From positions 47,615-111,614 of the forward strand of contig JAMPIL010000003.1 of NCBI GenBank assembly GCA_023662725.1: 64,000 bases of DNA, written 5' to 3'. The notes under the pieces are model-generated. The model made no database searches, had not been told where the DNA came from, and saw only the letters and a program-made list of their open reading frames with translations. The stretch's first letter is position 1. Every line of letters begins with the position of its first letter. The position numbers and the translations under genes are program-made. Positions 55,833 through 63,771 of the stretch are shown piece by piece. This DNA comes from Ruminococcus flavefaciens. Lineage in GTDB: Bacteria > Bacillota > Clostridia > Oscillospirales > Ruminococcaceae.

Positions 55833-57047
55833 TTATCCTATCACAAATGATTTATAGCCCTTTTCCTCAAGTTCGTCCCTTGCATCAAGAATCTCAGACA
55901 TATTTGCCGAATCGCCTGAAATCCTCACAGCAACATTGAAATCAGCCAGAGAATCCTCGACCATATCAATAGCCTTGAGCACTTTATCGGAAGCTTTTCC
56001 TGTAAACTCGTAAACGGTATCCTTGGAATAAACTCCATTGCTGAGTTCATCAATGTCAATGTTGAGGACTACAGTCTTCACATTCAGCAGCATAGGCTGC
56101 AAAATATCGTTATTGCCCTTTATAAGCTCCGCTGCCGAAACCTCAATAAACATTGCCGAACCATTGGAAAGAATCTTATCGTTAAAAAGATTTGCCGCAG
56201 AGGTCATTGCTCTCGCTCTTCCACCGGATGCAAGTTCTGGATCGAGCATATCAAGATCAGATTGGCGGAAATTCGGGAAAATAAAGTCCGAACACACAAC
56301 TTTTTCAAATCCTGAGGAAGAAACTTCACTAACGATATCAGAAATATAATTCAGTGATGTCTGAGAATACGGCGTAGTCCAGGGTTTTCCTCCGGCATTG
56401 TAATCATCGTCTATCCACTGCTCATCGGTGTTATAAGTACGATAACCGGCGTTTCTGTCAATAACGGGAAGAAGGTTATCATTGAAAGTGCTTACGATCG
56501 CTGCAGGTTTATATCCGGCATTTTGAATTGCTGTTGCTATTTCCTGCAAAGTAAGCATATTCTGAAAAGCCTGCGCACTTGAAGCGTAATAAACAGAACT
56601 TGAGTAATAAACTCCGCCGCCGCTCACTTTCAAAGGAACTTCTATATATTCGATATTCTGTCCGGTCGGGAGTCGGTCGAGCGCAAGTTTCAGCGTGTCA
56701 GCATTCATAAGATCCGATTCTTTTAATGCCGCCGCCATGTAAGTTTCAGAATTAATATTCTGATGAATATATGGATTTTCCGGATTGGCATTATCAGTAG
56801 TCATTCCACTCACAAGAGAATTTTCCTCTGCCGAAGTTGTTGCCTGCACTGAAACAGAGGTATCCTGATCGCCTTTTTTCTTATTGTAATTGATTATCGG
56901 TTCAGCGACACTGTATCCGATAAAACCGATTCCGCCTATGAGAAGAATTGAAAGACCAACTGAAAATGCTTTTCCCACAGGACTTTTTCCGTAATAATTT
57001 TTTTCTTTGGTCTTATAGATTTTCCTTCCTTTATTTTTTATTTTCAT
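55833..57047 (-). CDS. DUF4015-like putative glycoside hydrolase, membrane-anchored
   Basis: A 404 aa protein: a basic N-terminus, a single membrane segment (about residues 28-50), then an extracytoplasmic domain. The pattern GKPWTTPYSQTSLNYISDI followed by GFEKVVCSDFIFPNF resembles DUF4015, a putative TIM-barrel hydrolase family (usual motif ending DYVRFP). The match is partial, so assignment is tentative. It lies 32 bp after the RnfA-like gene and 42 bp before hprK, within the large minus-strand operon. Confidence 0.6.
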   Translation of the reverse strand: MKIKNKGRKIYKTKEKNYYGKSPVGKAFSVGLSILLIGGIGFIGYSVAEPIINYNKKKGDQDTSVSVQATTSAEENSLVSGMTTDNANPENPYIHQNINSETYMAAALKESDLMNADTLKLALDRLPTGQNIEYIEVPLKVSGGGVYYSSSVYYASSAQAFQNMLTLQEIATAIQNAGYKPAAIVSTFNDNLLPVIDRNAGYRTYNTDEQWIDDDYNAGGKPWTTPYSQTSLNYISDIVSEVSSSGFEKVVCSDFIFPNFRQSDLDMLDPELASGGRARAMTSAANLFNDKILSNGSAMFIEVSAAELIKGNNDILQPMLLNVKTVVLNIDIDELSNGVYSKDTVYEFTGKASDKVLKAIDMVEDSLADFNVAVRISGDSANMSEILDARDELEEKGYKSFVIG

Positions 57048-57079
57048 TTTTATCTCCCACTTACAGTTTTACGAATTCT

Positions 57080-57652
57080 CTATTTCAACGTATAAACTGC
57101 CATTGATATAATTCCAAGATATACAAGCATAGCCGGAAATCCTCGGAATGAAGCCGGAACCTTTGCAGAATTAAGCTTTCGGTAAGCTGCCGTAAGAATA
57201 AGGGAAGCTAAAATAAAGCCAAATCCTGCTTCAAGACCTGCCGCAGCATAGCTTTTCAGATTCATAAAAGAAGAATCGTCTGCGGCTCTCTGGCTTATTG
57301 TAAAAAGGGTTCCCATAACAGCGCAGTTAAAAGCGGATATGTGTATATATTTTCTTGATTTTTCAAATTTTTCTCTACTGATCAAAAAAAGTGCAGAAAG
57401 AAAAATCACATATAGTATTCCAATCAAAGTCGTGTAAATAAGCAGTTTGAGGTCGGAATATTTTGCCGGAAGCAGACTATCCGCAAAATATGCTCCCATC
57501 GAACCAAAAACTGTAAAAACAGTTATAACAAAAGCTGTTCTTAAAAGATTTCTTCTGCTGTTTGCGGCGATGAACAGCGTACTTGTTCCAAGCGCCTGAG
57601 TGAGTATCAGATTTGCCGCAAGCAGCGCAATAAAATCATTTATCAGAAACAT
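57080..57652 (-). CDS. RnfA-like membrane protein missing one cluster Cys
   Basis: A 190 aa protein with about six membrane segments, aligning with RnfA/NqrE: AANLILTQALG at the start and KVPASFRGFPAMLVYLGI at the end correspond to the family's first and last signatures. In Rnf and Na+-NQR, RnfA and RnfE share an intramembrane [2Fe-2S] cluster held by two Cys each. Here the first site reads LGTST (Ser24) instead of LGLCP, and the second Cys is kept (FNCAVMG, Cys110). The start is the ATG at 57652; the longer ORF from 57691 lies within the RnfE-like gene. The stop of rnfE overlaps by 17 bp. Confidence 0.85.
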   Translation of the reverse strand: MFLINDFIALLAANLILTQALGTSTLFIAANSRRNLLRTAFVITVFTVFGSMGAYFADSLLPAKYSDLKLLIYTTLIGILYVIFLSALFLISREKFEKSRKYIHISAFNCAVMGTLFTISQRAADDSSFMNLKSYAAAGLEAGFGFILASLILTAAYRKLNSAKVPASFRGFPAMLVYLGIISMAVYTLK

Positions 57653-58271
57653 CCGCCTCACCTCTTTTATCGTTATAATTATGATACGCAACCGATCTTA
57701 TTTTTCGGTAAACTCCGCACATTATGCCAAGGAAAATGAATCCGCCGAAAGGCTGTGAAAGTCCGCTTATAGTAGTATCTATATCCACGATTTTACCGTT
57801 TATAGTACCAAATGCAAAAAGCTCACGGATAAAGCCTGTTATTAGCATGACAGCATCGAACCCAAGAATGTAGAAAAATAGTGAAGCAATCATTTTTCCA
57901 CGTTTCATGCGGAATAATTTCGCCTCCGACTGAAAAACGATAAGCGAATTTACAGCGAGCAAAGGATAATATATCCCGATTCTTGTTATTGAATCCGGAA
58001 AGAACTCATTTGCAGCCATTCTGACCGGTATATAGACGATAGACGAAATAAGAGCATAAATTATGACTTTTAATGCATAAGGAAGCTTTCTCGGCACAAA
58101 CGATGAAACCACAACTGACAAGAAAGTTATGGAATTAAAAGCGTATATCAGAGCTTCGGCATTCTTCAATGTGTTTCCGCAAATTATTACCGGTGAAATT
58201 ACCATTAGAGATGAAAGAACGATATTTTCTCCCAATATTCCGCCAAAAACTGTAGATTTTCGGTTATTCAC
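57636..58271 (-). CDS. RnfE-like membrane protein missing both cluster Cys
   Basis: A 211 aa polytopic protein matching RnfE/NqrD: ENIVLSSLMVISPVI, then PLLAVNSLIVFQSEA and FIRELFAFGT. The two Cys that would complete the [2Fe-2S] cluster are replaced: Ser26 where the family has the Cys of GLCPLLA, and Ser109 where it has the Cys of TNCIVVGRAEA. A Cys31 nearby is at a different position. Six membrane segments are plausible. It overlaps rnfD by 4 bp (ATGA) and the RnfA-like gene by 17 bp. Confidence 0.83.
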   Translation of the reverse strand: MNNRKSTVFGGILGENIVLSSLMVISPVIICGNTLKNAEALIYAFNSITFLSVVVSSFVPRKLPYALKVIIYALISSIVYIPVRMAANEFFPDSITRIGIYYPLLAVNSLIVFQSEAKLFRMKRGKMIASLFFYILGFDAVMLITGFIRELFAFGTINGKIVDIDTTISGLSQPFGGFIFLGIMCGVYRKIRSVAYHNYNDKRGEADVSDK

Positions 58272-59257
58272 TCTGAATCAGCCTCCTTCCCGTCGGCATC
58301 ATCGGATTCCGGCTCAGGACTCAGATCACTTTCATATGCAAGTTCGATTTTCTTTTCGAGGTTCCTGAATCCGAGAGCAACAGGAGTAAACAGAATCGAA
58401 ATTATAATTATAACGTTTTCCTTTGCCGTAGTGAGAAGCACTATATAAGAGAAAAAAGCTATAAACAATCCATAAAAAAATGCGTAATATTCTCTTTTTG
58501 GAGCAATTCTTTTATCGGAAATAATGTAAATCGCCGCAAAAAGCACCATATTAGTCACAAGTGAATATTTAACGCTGTCAGCAGCAGTCAGTGAGGCGGA
58601 AACCGGCATGATATAGGCAAGAAATCCCGTACCCAAAATTGTTCCGATAAAAGCTCCTGCTGAAATGTCTCTTCGGAAGATGAGTATAACTGCCGCTACT
58701 ATCAGGAGAAGTATACTCGCTGAACCGGCAGATCCGCTGAAGTTGCCAAGCAGTATCTCAAAATCGGTATAGTCCATTTTTCCCGTTGTATTATAGACAT
58801 AAGAAGCTGAACTTACAAGACCGTCCGGCATATCAAACAATCCTGTTCTGACATGAGGTTCCGGATAAAGAAGCAATTTTTTTTCCCATGAAGCAAGCAT
58901 AAAAACATATGCTGCCACTGCCGGTGAAAAAATCATATTCTTTCTTCCGCCAAAAATATTTTTGGCTGCCGTAACCGCAAATACACAAGCAATCGCCGCT
59001 ATTTTATAATCCATGACCGCAGGCATCATAAGAGAAATTATCAAAGCATCAGAAGTACACATAAGATCATCCGCAGTAAAACTTTTGTGCATAAGTCTCA
59101 AACTTATCATCTCTGTTAAAAGAGAAACTGCCACACATACTCCACCAAGAACGAGTGAACGTATACCATAATAAAAATAAGACATAAGCTCTAAAGCAAG
59201 AAGCGTTATAGTTATATCTATCCAGATAAGACGCTCTTTTCTGGCTTTTTTCAGCAT
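58268..59257 (-). CDS. RnfD-like membrane protein with degraded flavinylation site
   Basis: A 329 aa protein related to RnfD/NqrB: N-terminal DITITLLALELMSYFYYGIR (in part), MIFSPAVAAYVFM, and a second signature GSAGSAS (175-181, family GSIGETS). In RnfD a Thr in (D)xxSGAT carries covalent FMN. The matching stretch here is DGLVSSAS (145-152), so the Thr is Ser152 and the Gly is lost. The C-terminal tail (about 306-329) is unusually acidic. It overlaps the rpe stop by 7 bp, so it is coupled to rpe. Confidence 0.82.
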   Translation of the reverse strand: MLKKARKERLIWIDITITLLALELMSYFYYGIRSLVLGGVCVAVSLLTEMISLRLMHKSFTADDLMCTSDALIISLMMPAVMDYKIAAIACVFAVTAAKNIFGGRKNMIFSPAVAAYVFMLASWEKKLLLYPEPHVRTGLFDMPDGLVSSASYVYNTTGKMDYTDFEILLGNFSGSAGSASILLLIVAAVILIFRRDISAGAFIGTILGTGFLAYIMPVSASLTAADSVKYSLVTNMVLFAAIYIISDKRIAPKREYYAFFYGLFIAFFSYIVLLTTAKENVIIIISILFTPVALGFRNLEKKIELAYESDLSPEPESDDADGKEADSE

Positions 59258-59910
59258 GATCCGGCGCTCCTCAGCTTTTCGGCAGCCTCAGACATATATT
59301 CAGCTTTAAAAAGATAACTTCCCGAAACAAGCACGTTTGCTCCGGCGTCAATGACGTCTTTTGCCGTTGAATCGTTTATTCCGCCGTCAACCTGCAAATG
59401 CGTATCAAGTCCGAGTTCTTCTATTTTTTCGTGTATCTTTTTTACCTTGTCAACAGTTTCGTAAATAAAACTCTGACCTCCGAATCCCGGTTCAACGGTC
59501 ATAACAAGAACCATATCCAACTCCGGAAGATACGGGAATATCTCCTCGGCTGGAGTTGCTGGCTTTATTGCAAGAGCAGCTTTTGCTCCGGCAGATTTTA
59601 TTGCCTTTATCGTTTCCGAAACGCTGCTTTCGCTTTCAACATGGAACGAAATATAATCCGCTCCGCAGATTGCAAATCGTTCGGCATATTTAAGCGGATC
59701 CGTTATCATGAGATGAACATCGAGTATCAATCCGGTTTTCTTTCTGACCTGTTCCAGAATCGGAAGACCGTACGTTATATTGTTCACGAAAACTCCGTCC
59801 ATAACATCGAAATGCAGCATTTCTATACCGCTGTTTTCAAGCTTTTTTATTTCCGTTTCAAGATTCAGCATATCCGCACTCAATACAGACGCCGATACCA
59901 TATTATTCAA
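59251..59910 (-). CDS. rpe: Ribulose-phosphate 3-epimerase
   Basis: A 219 aa TIM-barrel epimerase interconverting ribulose-5-phosphate and xylulose-5-phosphate in the pentose phosphate pathway. SASVLSADML, LHFDVMDGVFV (metal-site His and Asp) and VEPGFGGQ with DGGIN are all present. The ORF opens with a TTG at 59910; an ATG at 59901 is the alternative, and the ribosome binding site (AAGGAAG) does not decide. A canonical promoter lies about 50 bp upstream, and the gene leads the long operon that continues into rnfD-E-A. Confidence 0.95.
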   Translation of the reverse strand: MNNMVSASVLSADMLNLETEIKKLENSGIEMLHFDVMDGVFVNNITYGLPILEQVRKKTGLILDVHLMITDPLKYAERFAICGADYISFHVESESSVSETIKAIKSAGAKAALAIKPATPAEEIFPYLPELDMVLVMTVEPGFGGQSFIYETVDKVKKIHEKIEELGLDTHLQVDGGINDSTAKDVIDAGANVLVSGSYLFKAEYMSEAAEKLRSAGSC

Positions 59911-59960
59911 TTTACCACTTCTTCCTTAGTATTGCAATTCAAATATTTTATACACTTTTT

Positions 59961-59989
59961 ATTATATAATATTTCTTCAATTTCGTCAA
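59961..59989 (-). promoter_or_regulatory. Promoter of the rpe operon
   Basis: TTGACG (59984-59989), 17 bp, perfect TATAAT (59961-59966). Confidence 0.75.
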
Positions 59990-60034
59990 TATGCTAAAAT
60001 TGTTTTTTCTTTTATTTTTATCTATAAACAACGA

Positions 60035-60072
60035 AAAAGCCACCTAATATTCAAGTTCATCAAATGGCTTTT
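60035..60072 (-). terminator. Terminator after the SHOCT remnant
   Basis: AAAAGCCA (60035-60042) pairs with TGGCTTTT (60065-60072), followed on the minus strand by a TTTTTC tract. Confidence 0.65.
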
Positions 60073-60079
60073 GTCGGAA

Positions 60080-60215
60080 TTAAATTTTATTGATAAATGA
60101 TTTGCGTTTTTCCTCAAATTTCTCTGGAGTAATAAGTCCCTGATCAAGGAATTTTTTAGGTAAGAAGAGATTTCATTGTATCGTTATCGTATGATATTAA
60201 AATTTTCTCATCATT
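60080..60215 (-). pseudogene. SHOCT-domain gene remnant
   Basis: On the minus strand the final 27 codons read LPKKFLDQGLITPEKFEEKR and then KSFINKI, matching the short SHOCT motif (GxITxEEFExKK) found at protein C-termini. Upstream the homologous frame shifts: ILISYDNDTMKSLL is read one frame off and runs into a stop. No start codon is in either usable frame, although AGGAG lies at 60220-60224. The gene is probably broken by a small frameshift. Confidence 0.5.
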
Positions 60216-60322
60216 TGTACTCCTGTCAGATTTACACTTGACCGTTCTTTTTAGTATAATAAAACAAAAAGCAGTGATAATTGTGCATAAATTTAATTAA
60301 AACAATCTCTCAAATCTAATTA

Positions 60323-60352
60323 GAATATTGTTCAAGCTCTCTAACATACTAT
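60323..60352 (+). promoter_or_regulatory. SigE-type promoter of sigK
   Basis: GAATATT (60323-60329), 15 bp spacer, CATACTAT (60345-60352). This matches the mother-cell SigE consensus (KMATATT, 14-15 bp, CATACAMT) except for one -10 base. In Bacillus, sigK is transcribed by SigE, so the site fits the gene. Confidence 0.6.
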
Positions 60353-60383
60353 TTTATATCATTTTTTCCGGAGGTATGTATTT

Positions 60384-60719
60384 ATGCTGCTTGAACTGCT
60401 CAGAAATTTCTTTTTTTTCGCTCTTCACGTTGAAAATAACACGGTTTTTCCAAAGCCGCTTTCCAAAAAAGAAGAGGAAGAATGCTTTTTAAAAATGTCG
60501 GAAGGAGATAAAAATGCTAAAAATATGCTTATCGAACATAACCTCAGACTCGTTGCTCATATCGCTAAAAAATATTCAGCCAGTCTCGCCGATCAGGATG
60601 AGCTCATCTCTATAGGCACAATAGGTCTTATTAAAGCCGTTTCAACTTTTGATTACTCTAAAGGAGCTAAGTTTGCTACTTATGCAAGCAGATGTATTGA
60701 AAATGCTACCCTATCATAA
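60384..60719 (+). pseudogene. sigK: Truncated sporulation sigma factor SigK
   Basis: The 111 codons match the N-terminal half of pro-SigK, the late mother-cell sigma factor: a hydrophobic pro-sequence (1-20), FPKPLSKKEEEECFLKM, the core NMLIEHNLRLVAHIAKK, DLxSIGTIGLIKA-like DELISIGTIGLIKA and KFATYASRCIEN. Identity stops after Asn107; the normal continuation EILM is replaced by ATLS and a stop. In the original frame after the stop, NKKQNKLLLEN may be a decayed trace of the next region, with further stops. Regions 3 and 4 are not found. RBS (GGAGG) and a SigE-like promoter are kept. Confidence 0.75.
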
Positions 60720-60837
60720 CGGCTCTAAGAAACCAACAAGAAGCAAAACAAGCTCCTCTTGGAAAACACATCAAAAAGTAAATGAAAACTTCTATATTGT
60801 ATATCGAATTCAATATGATAAAATTATTTATACACCT

Positions 60838-61317
60838 TTGTATATCCATTCTTTTAAATTTCTCACTTGCCGACATTTAGTAAAATCTCAAAGATTTCTA
60901 TTTGAAAATCCCAATCCTGAAAAGCTTGCAACTGTATCAGATAAGCTAAAATGGCATAGAGTAAACAATGGGCTTTTACAACGTGATGTGGCTAATGCTA
61001 TCAACGTTAATAGAACTACCTATGAAAGATATGAAAAAAACATACTGGAGGCTTATCCGCTAAACAAACTTAAAAAAGTTGCTAAACTTTTTGGAATTGA
61101 TGTAACTGTATTACTTGATGATTATAATTTGTTTCTCTATTATGATCAAGGAGAACAAATAAAAAAACTGCGTAAGTTATTAAAACTCACGCAGCCTGAA
61201 TTTGCAAAATATATAGGTGTTCCTCTTGGCGCGCTAAAAAAATGGGAGCAGAATAAAACTTTTATGCCCAAAAATATATTCAAAAAATGCAAATATATTT
61301 TTCAACAATACTTCTAA
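60838..61317 (+). CDS. Protein with two helix-turn-helix domains, start uncertain
   Basis: The frame encodes two XRE-like helix-turn-helix segments: KLKWHRVNNGLLQRDVANAI with TTYERYE, and a second QIKKLRKLLKLTQPEFAKYI with GALKKWEQNK. LLDDYNLFLY joins them. Similar double-HTH proteins are common in gut clostridia, near mobile or accessory DNA. No ATG or GTG lies in frame before the first domain; the TTG at 60838 is only a placeholder and has no ribosome binding site. The upstream open frame overlaps sigK out of phase. The gene may be 5'-truncated. A+T content is visibly higher than in neighbours. Confidence 0.5.
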   Translation: MYIHSFKFLTCRHLVKSQRFLFENPNPEKLATVSDKLKWHRVNNGLLQRDVANAINVNRTTYERYEKNILEAYPLNKLKKVAKLFGIDVTVLLDDYNLFLYYDQGEQIKKLRKLLKLTQPEFAKYIGVPLGALKKWEQNKTFMPKNIFKKCKYIFQQYF

Positions 61318-61343
61318 ATTGTTAAATAATTATATCCGATATA

Positions 61344-62618
61344 TCAGGTGTAATTTTTTTCTATTTTTGCATTCAGATTAAGCTCTTCAAGGGTTTTAAA
61401 AAACTCATCTTCAAGAGTAGATTCTTCAATACTTCTTATCATATTGATATAAAGCTTATTTTTATATGATAAAATTCCGCAGTTATTAACACCCTTAAGC
61501 TGAACACCAAGAGTAAAATCAAACCTTTCTATATAAGGTTCCATTTCTTTTGGTATTTTGATAACACCTAGATTTGACATTGTAAGACAGGATTTCTTCT
61601 CGCCAATGCTGTTATAGATCATTTTCATTCCGAAATTTTTAACAAACAAAGGAAGGCTTTTAAGGAATGCATTTTTTTCGGCTTTTACATTAGCGGTTAT
61701 ACGCATCTGCATTTGTTTTTTTGTAAGGAGAAGTTTCATCTGATGATGGATATTCTGAAGAATTTCATCGAATGTAAAGTCTCCTGTATTTGCCTTTATA
61801 CCAGGAGTAATATAAAGAACAAAATTTCTCATCGAATTGCTTTCAAAATAATTTCTGAGATTAACCGGTACAAGAATCTTGACAGGTTTCTGCTTTTCAG
61901 TTACAGCCGTTTCTCTTTTCTGAATTTTCATGGCGGAATAAATCATTGCAGAAACAAGAAAAGCCGTAAGAGTGACGTTTTCCTTTTTTGCGACTTTAAG
62001 TGCCTCTTCTGTGTTTATTACGCATGTCGTGTGATAAAGAAAGCCGTCCGTTCTTGTGCCGTGAACAACATAAGAATTTTTTTCACGTCTTGATTTAGAA
62101 ACTTTGCCCTCGTTTTTCAGATAGCTGTCTTCAAGTTCGTTTTTATCCGGTGTTTCGTTGATATCATAAACGCCCGATACAGTGGGAATTTCAGCACCGT
62201 TTTTTTGTTTAAGGTATTCTGCAAGAAGAGTCTTTAAAAAAATAAGTCCTCCGTTTCCGTCTGTAAGAGAATGAAAAAATTCTACGGCAATTGTCCTTTC
62301 GCTGTATAAAACTCGGAAAGCACATTTTTTTACATCTGCCTTTGTCATAACGGAACAGGGGAACGAAGTGTCGGGAACTATCTCTGGCATTTTTTCAATT
62401 TCTTCAAGATGATACCAGAAAAAATTTTTTCTCAACCCCATAGCAATAGAGGGAAAACGCTTTATTACAACACCGAGAGAAGACTGCAATACCGCAGGGT
62501 CGACCTTTTCTTCAAGCCCCGCCGAAATCCGAAAAACATTGCTCCATTTTTTCGTCCTTACAGCCGGATATATCTTGGCGGCGTTGTCCAGATTAAGACG
62601 CAAGCGCTTTTCAGCCAT
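61344..62618 (-). CDS. Condensation-domain-like acyltransferase
   Basis: A 424 aa protein of the CoA-dependent acyltransferase superfamily (alcohol acetyltransferase / condensation domain type). The active-site HxxxDG is seen as FHSLTDGNGG, and the later SNLGVIKIP matches the usual DFG-like second landmark region. The start is the ATG at 62618 with AGGAGG 9 nt upstream; the TTG at 62624 is too close to that site. It overlaps the esterase gene by 8 bp. The substrate is unknown; it could acylate an alcohol, lipid or sugar. Confidence 0.8.
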   Translation of the reverse strand: MAEKRLRLNLDNAAKIYPAVRTKKWSNVFRISAGLEEKVDPAVLQSSLGVVIKRFPSIAMGLRKNFFWYHLEEIEKMPEIVPDTSFPCSVMTKADVKKCAFRVLYSERTIAVEFFHSLTDGNGGLIFLKTLLAEYLKQKNGAEIPTVSGVYDINETPDKNELEDSYLKNEGKVSKSRREKNSYVVHGTRTDGFLYHTTCVINTEEALKVAKKENVTLTAFLVSAMIYSAMKIQKRETAVTEKQKPVKILVPVNLRNYFESNSMRNFVLYITPGIKANTGDFTFDEILQNIHHQMKLLLTKKQMQMRITANVKAEKNAFLKSLPLFVKNFGMKMIYNSIGEKKSCLTMSNLGVIKIPKEMEPYIERFDFTLGVQLKGVNNCGILSYKNKLYINMIRSIEESTLEDEFFKTLEELNLNAKIEKNYT

Positions 62619-63501
62619 TATCAAGCACCTCCTTTAAAAAAATGTTTATATTTACGTAATCTTCACTGAATTCTTTAAGATTAAAAAGAACATATATATG
62701 CCACATTTCAGGTGCTACATGAATCTGAGATTTACAGCCGCATGCAAGCAGTTTTTTGTGAATATCAAGAGCGTCACTGAGCATAATCTCTGCACCGCCC
62801 GCAAAAATAATCGAAGGCGGAAGACCATCCAAATCTCCGAATATGGGCGAAACAAACTTGTTTTTTATATCGTTAGTATAACACCCTGCAAAGAAAGCGA
62901 GCCGTTCTTTCGTCATGGAGGGATCGTTTTTCCTGTTATATTTATAAGAATCCCCCGATGATGTAAGGTCTGTCCATGGAGAGATGGAAATTATGCCTGT
63001 CGGCATGGGCATTGCATTTTCTTTGATTTTCAGTGCAAGCGAATAGACCAGTCCTCCCCCTGCTGATTCTCCGCAAAGAACGATATCATTAGGAGAATAT
63101 CCCTCAGAAAGAAGATAGCCGTAGACTTCATATGCATCGTCAAGAGCCGCAGGGAATTTGTTTTCAGGTGCCAGCCGATATTCAACACACAGTACCTTTA
63201 TATGATTGAAAGCGGCCAGAATGGTCGCAAAACCCCTTGCATAACTCATTTTCCCCGATACATATCCACCTCCGTGAAGATAAAGGATAACTCCACTCAT
63301 ATCCGTCCTTTTCGGTATAACAAATTCAGCTGAAAAATCGATGGATTCAACTTGTTTATATATCACGTCTTCTCTGTATTTATGAGACATGAGCATCCCC
63401 AGTTTATCTTGCATATTCCGAGAATTTTCTACAGAACACACACTGTTTAATTTTGTTGCCAGTGCAACCTGAGATTTTATCAGTTTTGTAAAAAAATCCA
63501 T
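62611..63501 (-). CDS. Alpha/beta hydrolase of the HSL/GDXG esterase family
   Basis: A 296 aa esterase-type hydrolase. The oxyanion motif HGGGY (in LYLHGGGYVSGK), the nucleophile GESAGG (Ser), the YRLAPENKFPAALDDA segment and a C-terminal His (EMWHIYVLF) are all present. It is cytoplasmic, with no signal peptide. Translational overlap with the acyltransferase gene suggests that one removes and one adds acyl groups on related compounds; this is inference. It has a strong promoter with an operator-like palindrome. Confidence 0.9.
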   Translation of the reverse strand: MDFFTKLIKSQVALATKLNSVCSVENSRNMQDKLGMLMSHKYREDVIYKQVESIDFSAEFVIPKRTDMSGVILYLHGGGYVSGKMSYARGFATILAAFNHIKVLCVEYRLAPENKFPAALDDAYEVYGYLLSEGYSPNDIVLCGESAGGGLVYSLALKIKENAMPMPTGIISISPWTDLTSSGDSYKYNRKNDPSMTKERLAFFAGCYTNDIKNKFVSPIFGDLDGLPPSIIFAGGAEIMLSDALDIHKKLLACGCKSQIHVAPEMWHIYVLFNLKEFSEDYVNINIFLKEVLDNG

Positions 63502-63514
63502 TCTTCCCCCCTTC

Positions 63515-63542
63515 TACAATAAAATTAATATATTTTATTGTA
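63515..63542 (-). promoter_or_regulatory. Operator-like palindrome over the esterase -10 region
   Basis: TACAATAAAAT (63515-63525) and ATTTTATTGTA (63532-63542) form a perfect 11 bp inverted repeat with a 6 bp centre. It includes the -10 box and the transcription start, as a TetR- or MarR-type operator would. Confidence 0.55.
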
Positions 63543-63565
63543 ACATTTTTTTCTACTATTGTCAA
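63537..63565 (-). promoter_or_regulatory. Promoter of the esterase-acyltransferase operon
   Basis: Perfect TTGACA (63560-63565), 17 bp, TACAAT (63537-63542). Confidence 0.8.
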
Positions 63566-63580
63566 GAGTAAATACAAATT

Positions 63581-63711
63581 TAGAATAAAGTAATTTTAGT
63601 ACTACAATAGAAATTAAACATAATTAAGAAAAAAAGAGAGATAAACAAAACTCTGATAGAATAAAGTAATCTCACAAAATTCAGCATCAGAAGAAAGAAG
63701 GTCTATCTCTC
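63581..63711. repeat. Direct and inverted repeats in an A+T-rich gap
   Basis: The 14-mer TAGAATAAAGTAAT occurs at 63581-63594 and again at 63657-63670. GAGAGATA (63636-63643) and TATCTCTC (63704-63711) are inverted around the second copy. No ORF or promoter with a clear target was seen in 63566-63771; it may be the end of a mobile element. Confidence 0.45.
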
Positions 63712-63771
63712 ATAAATAGTATAATACAAGATATGAAATTGTATTTTAACATCTGGATTATGTAGTCACTT

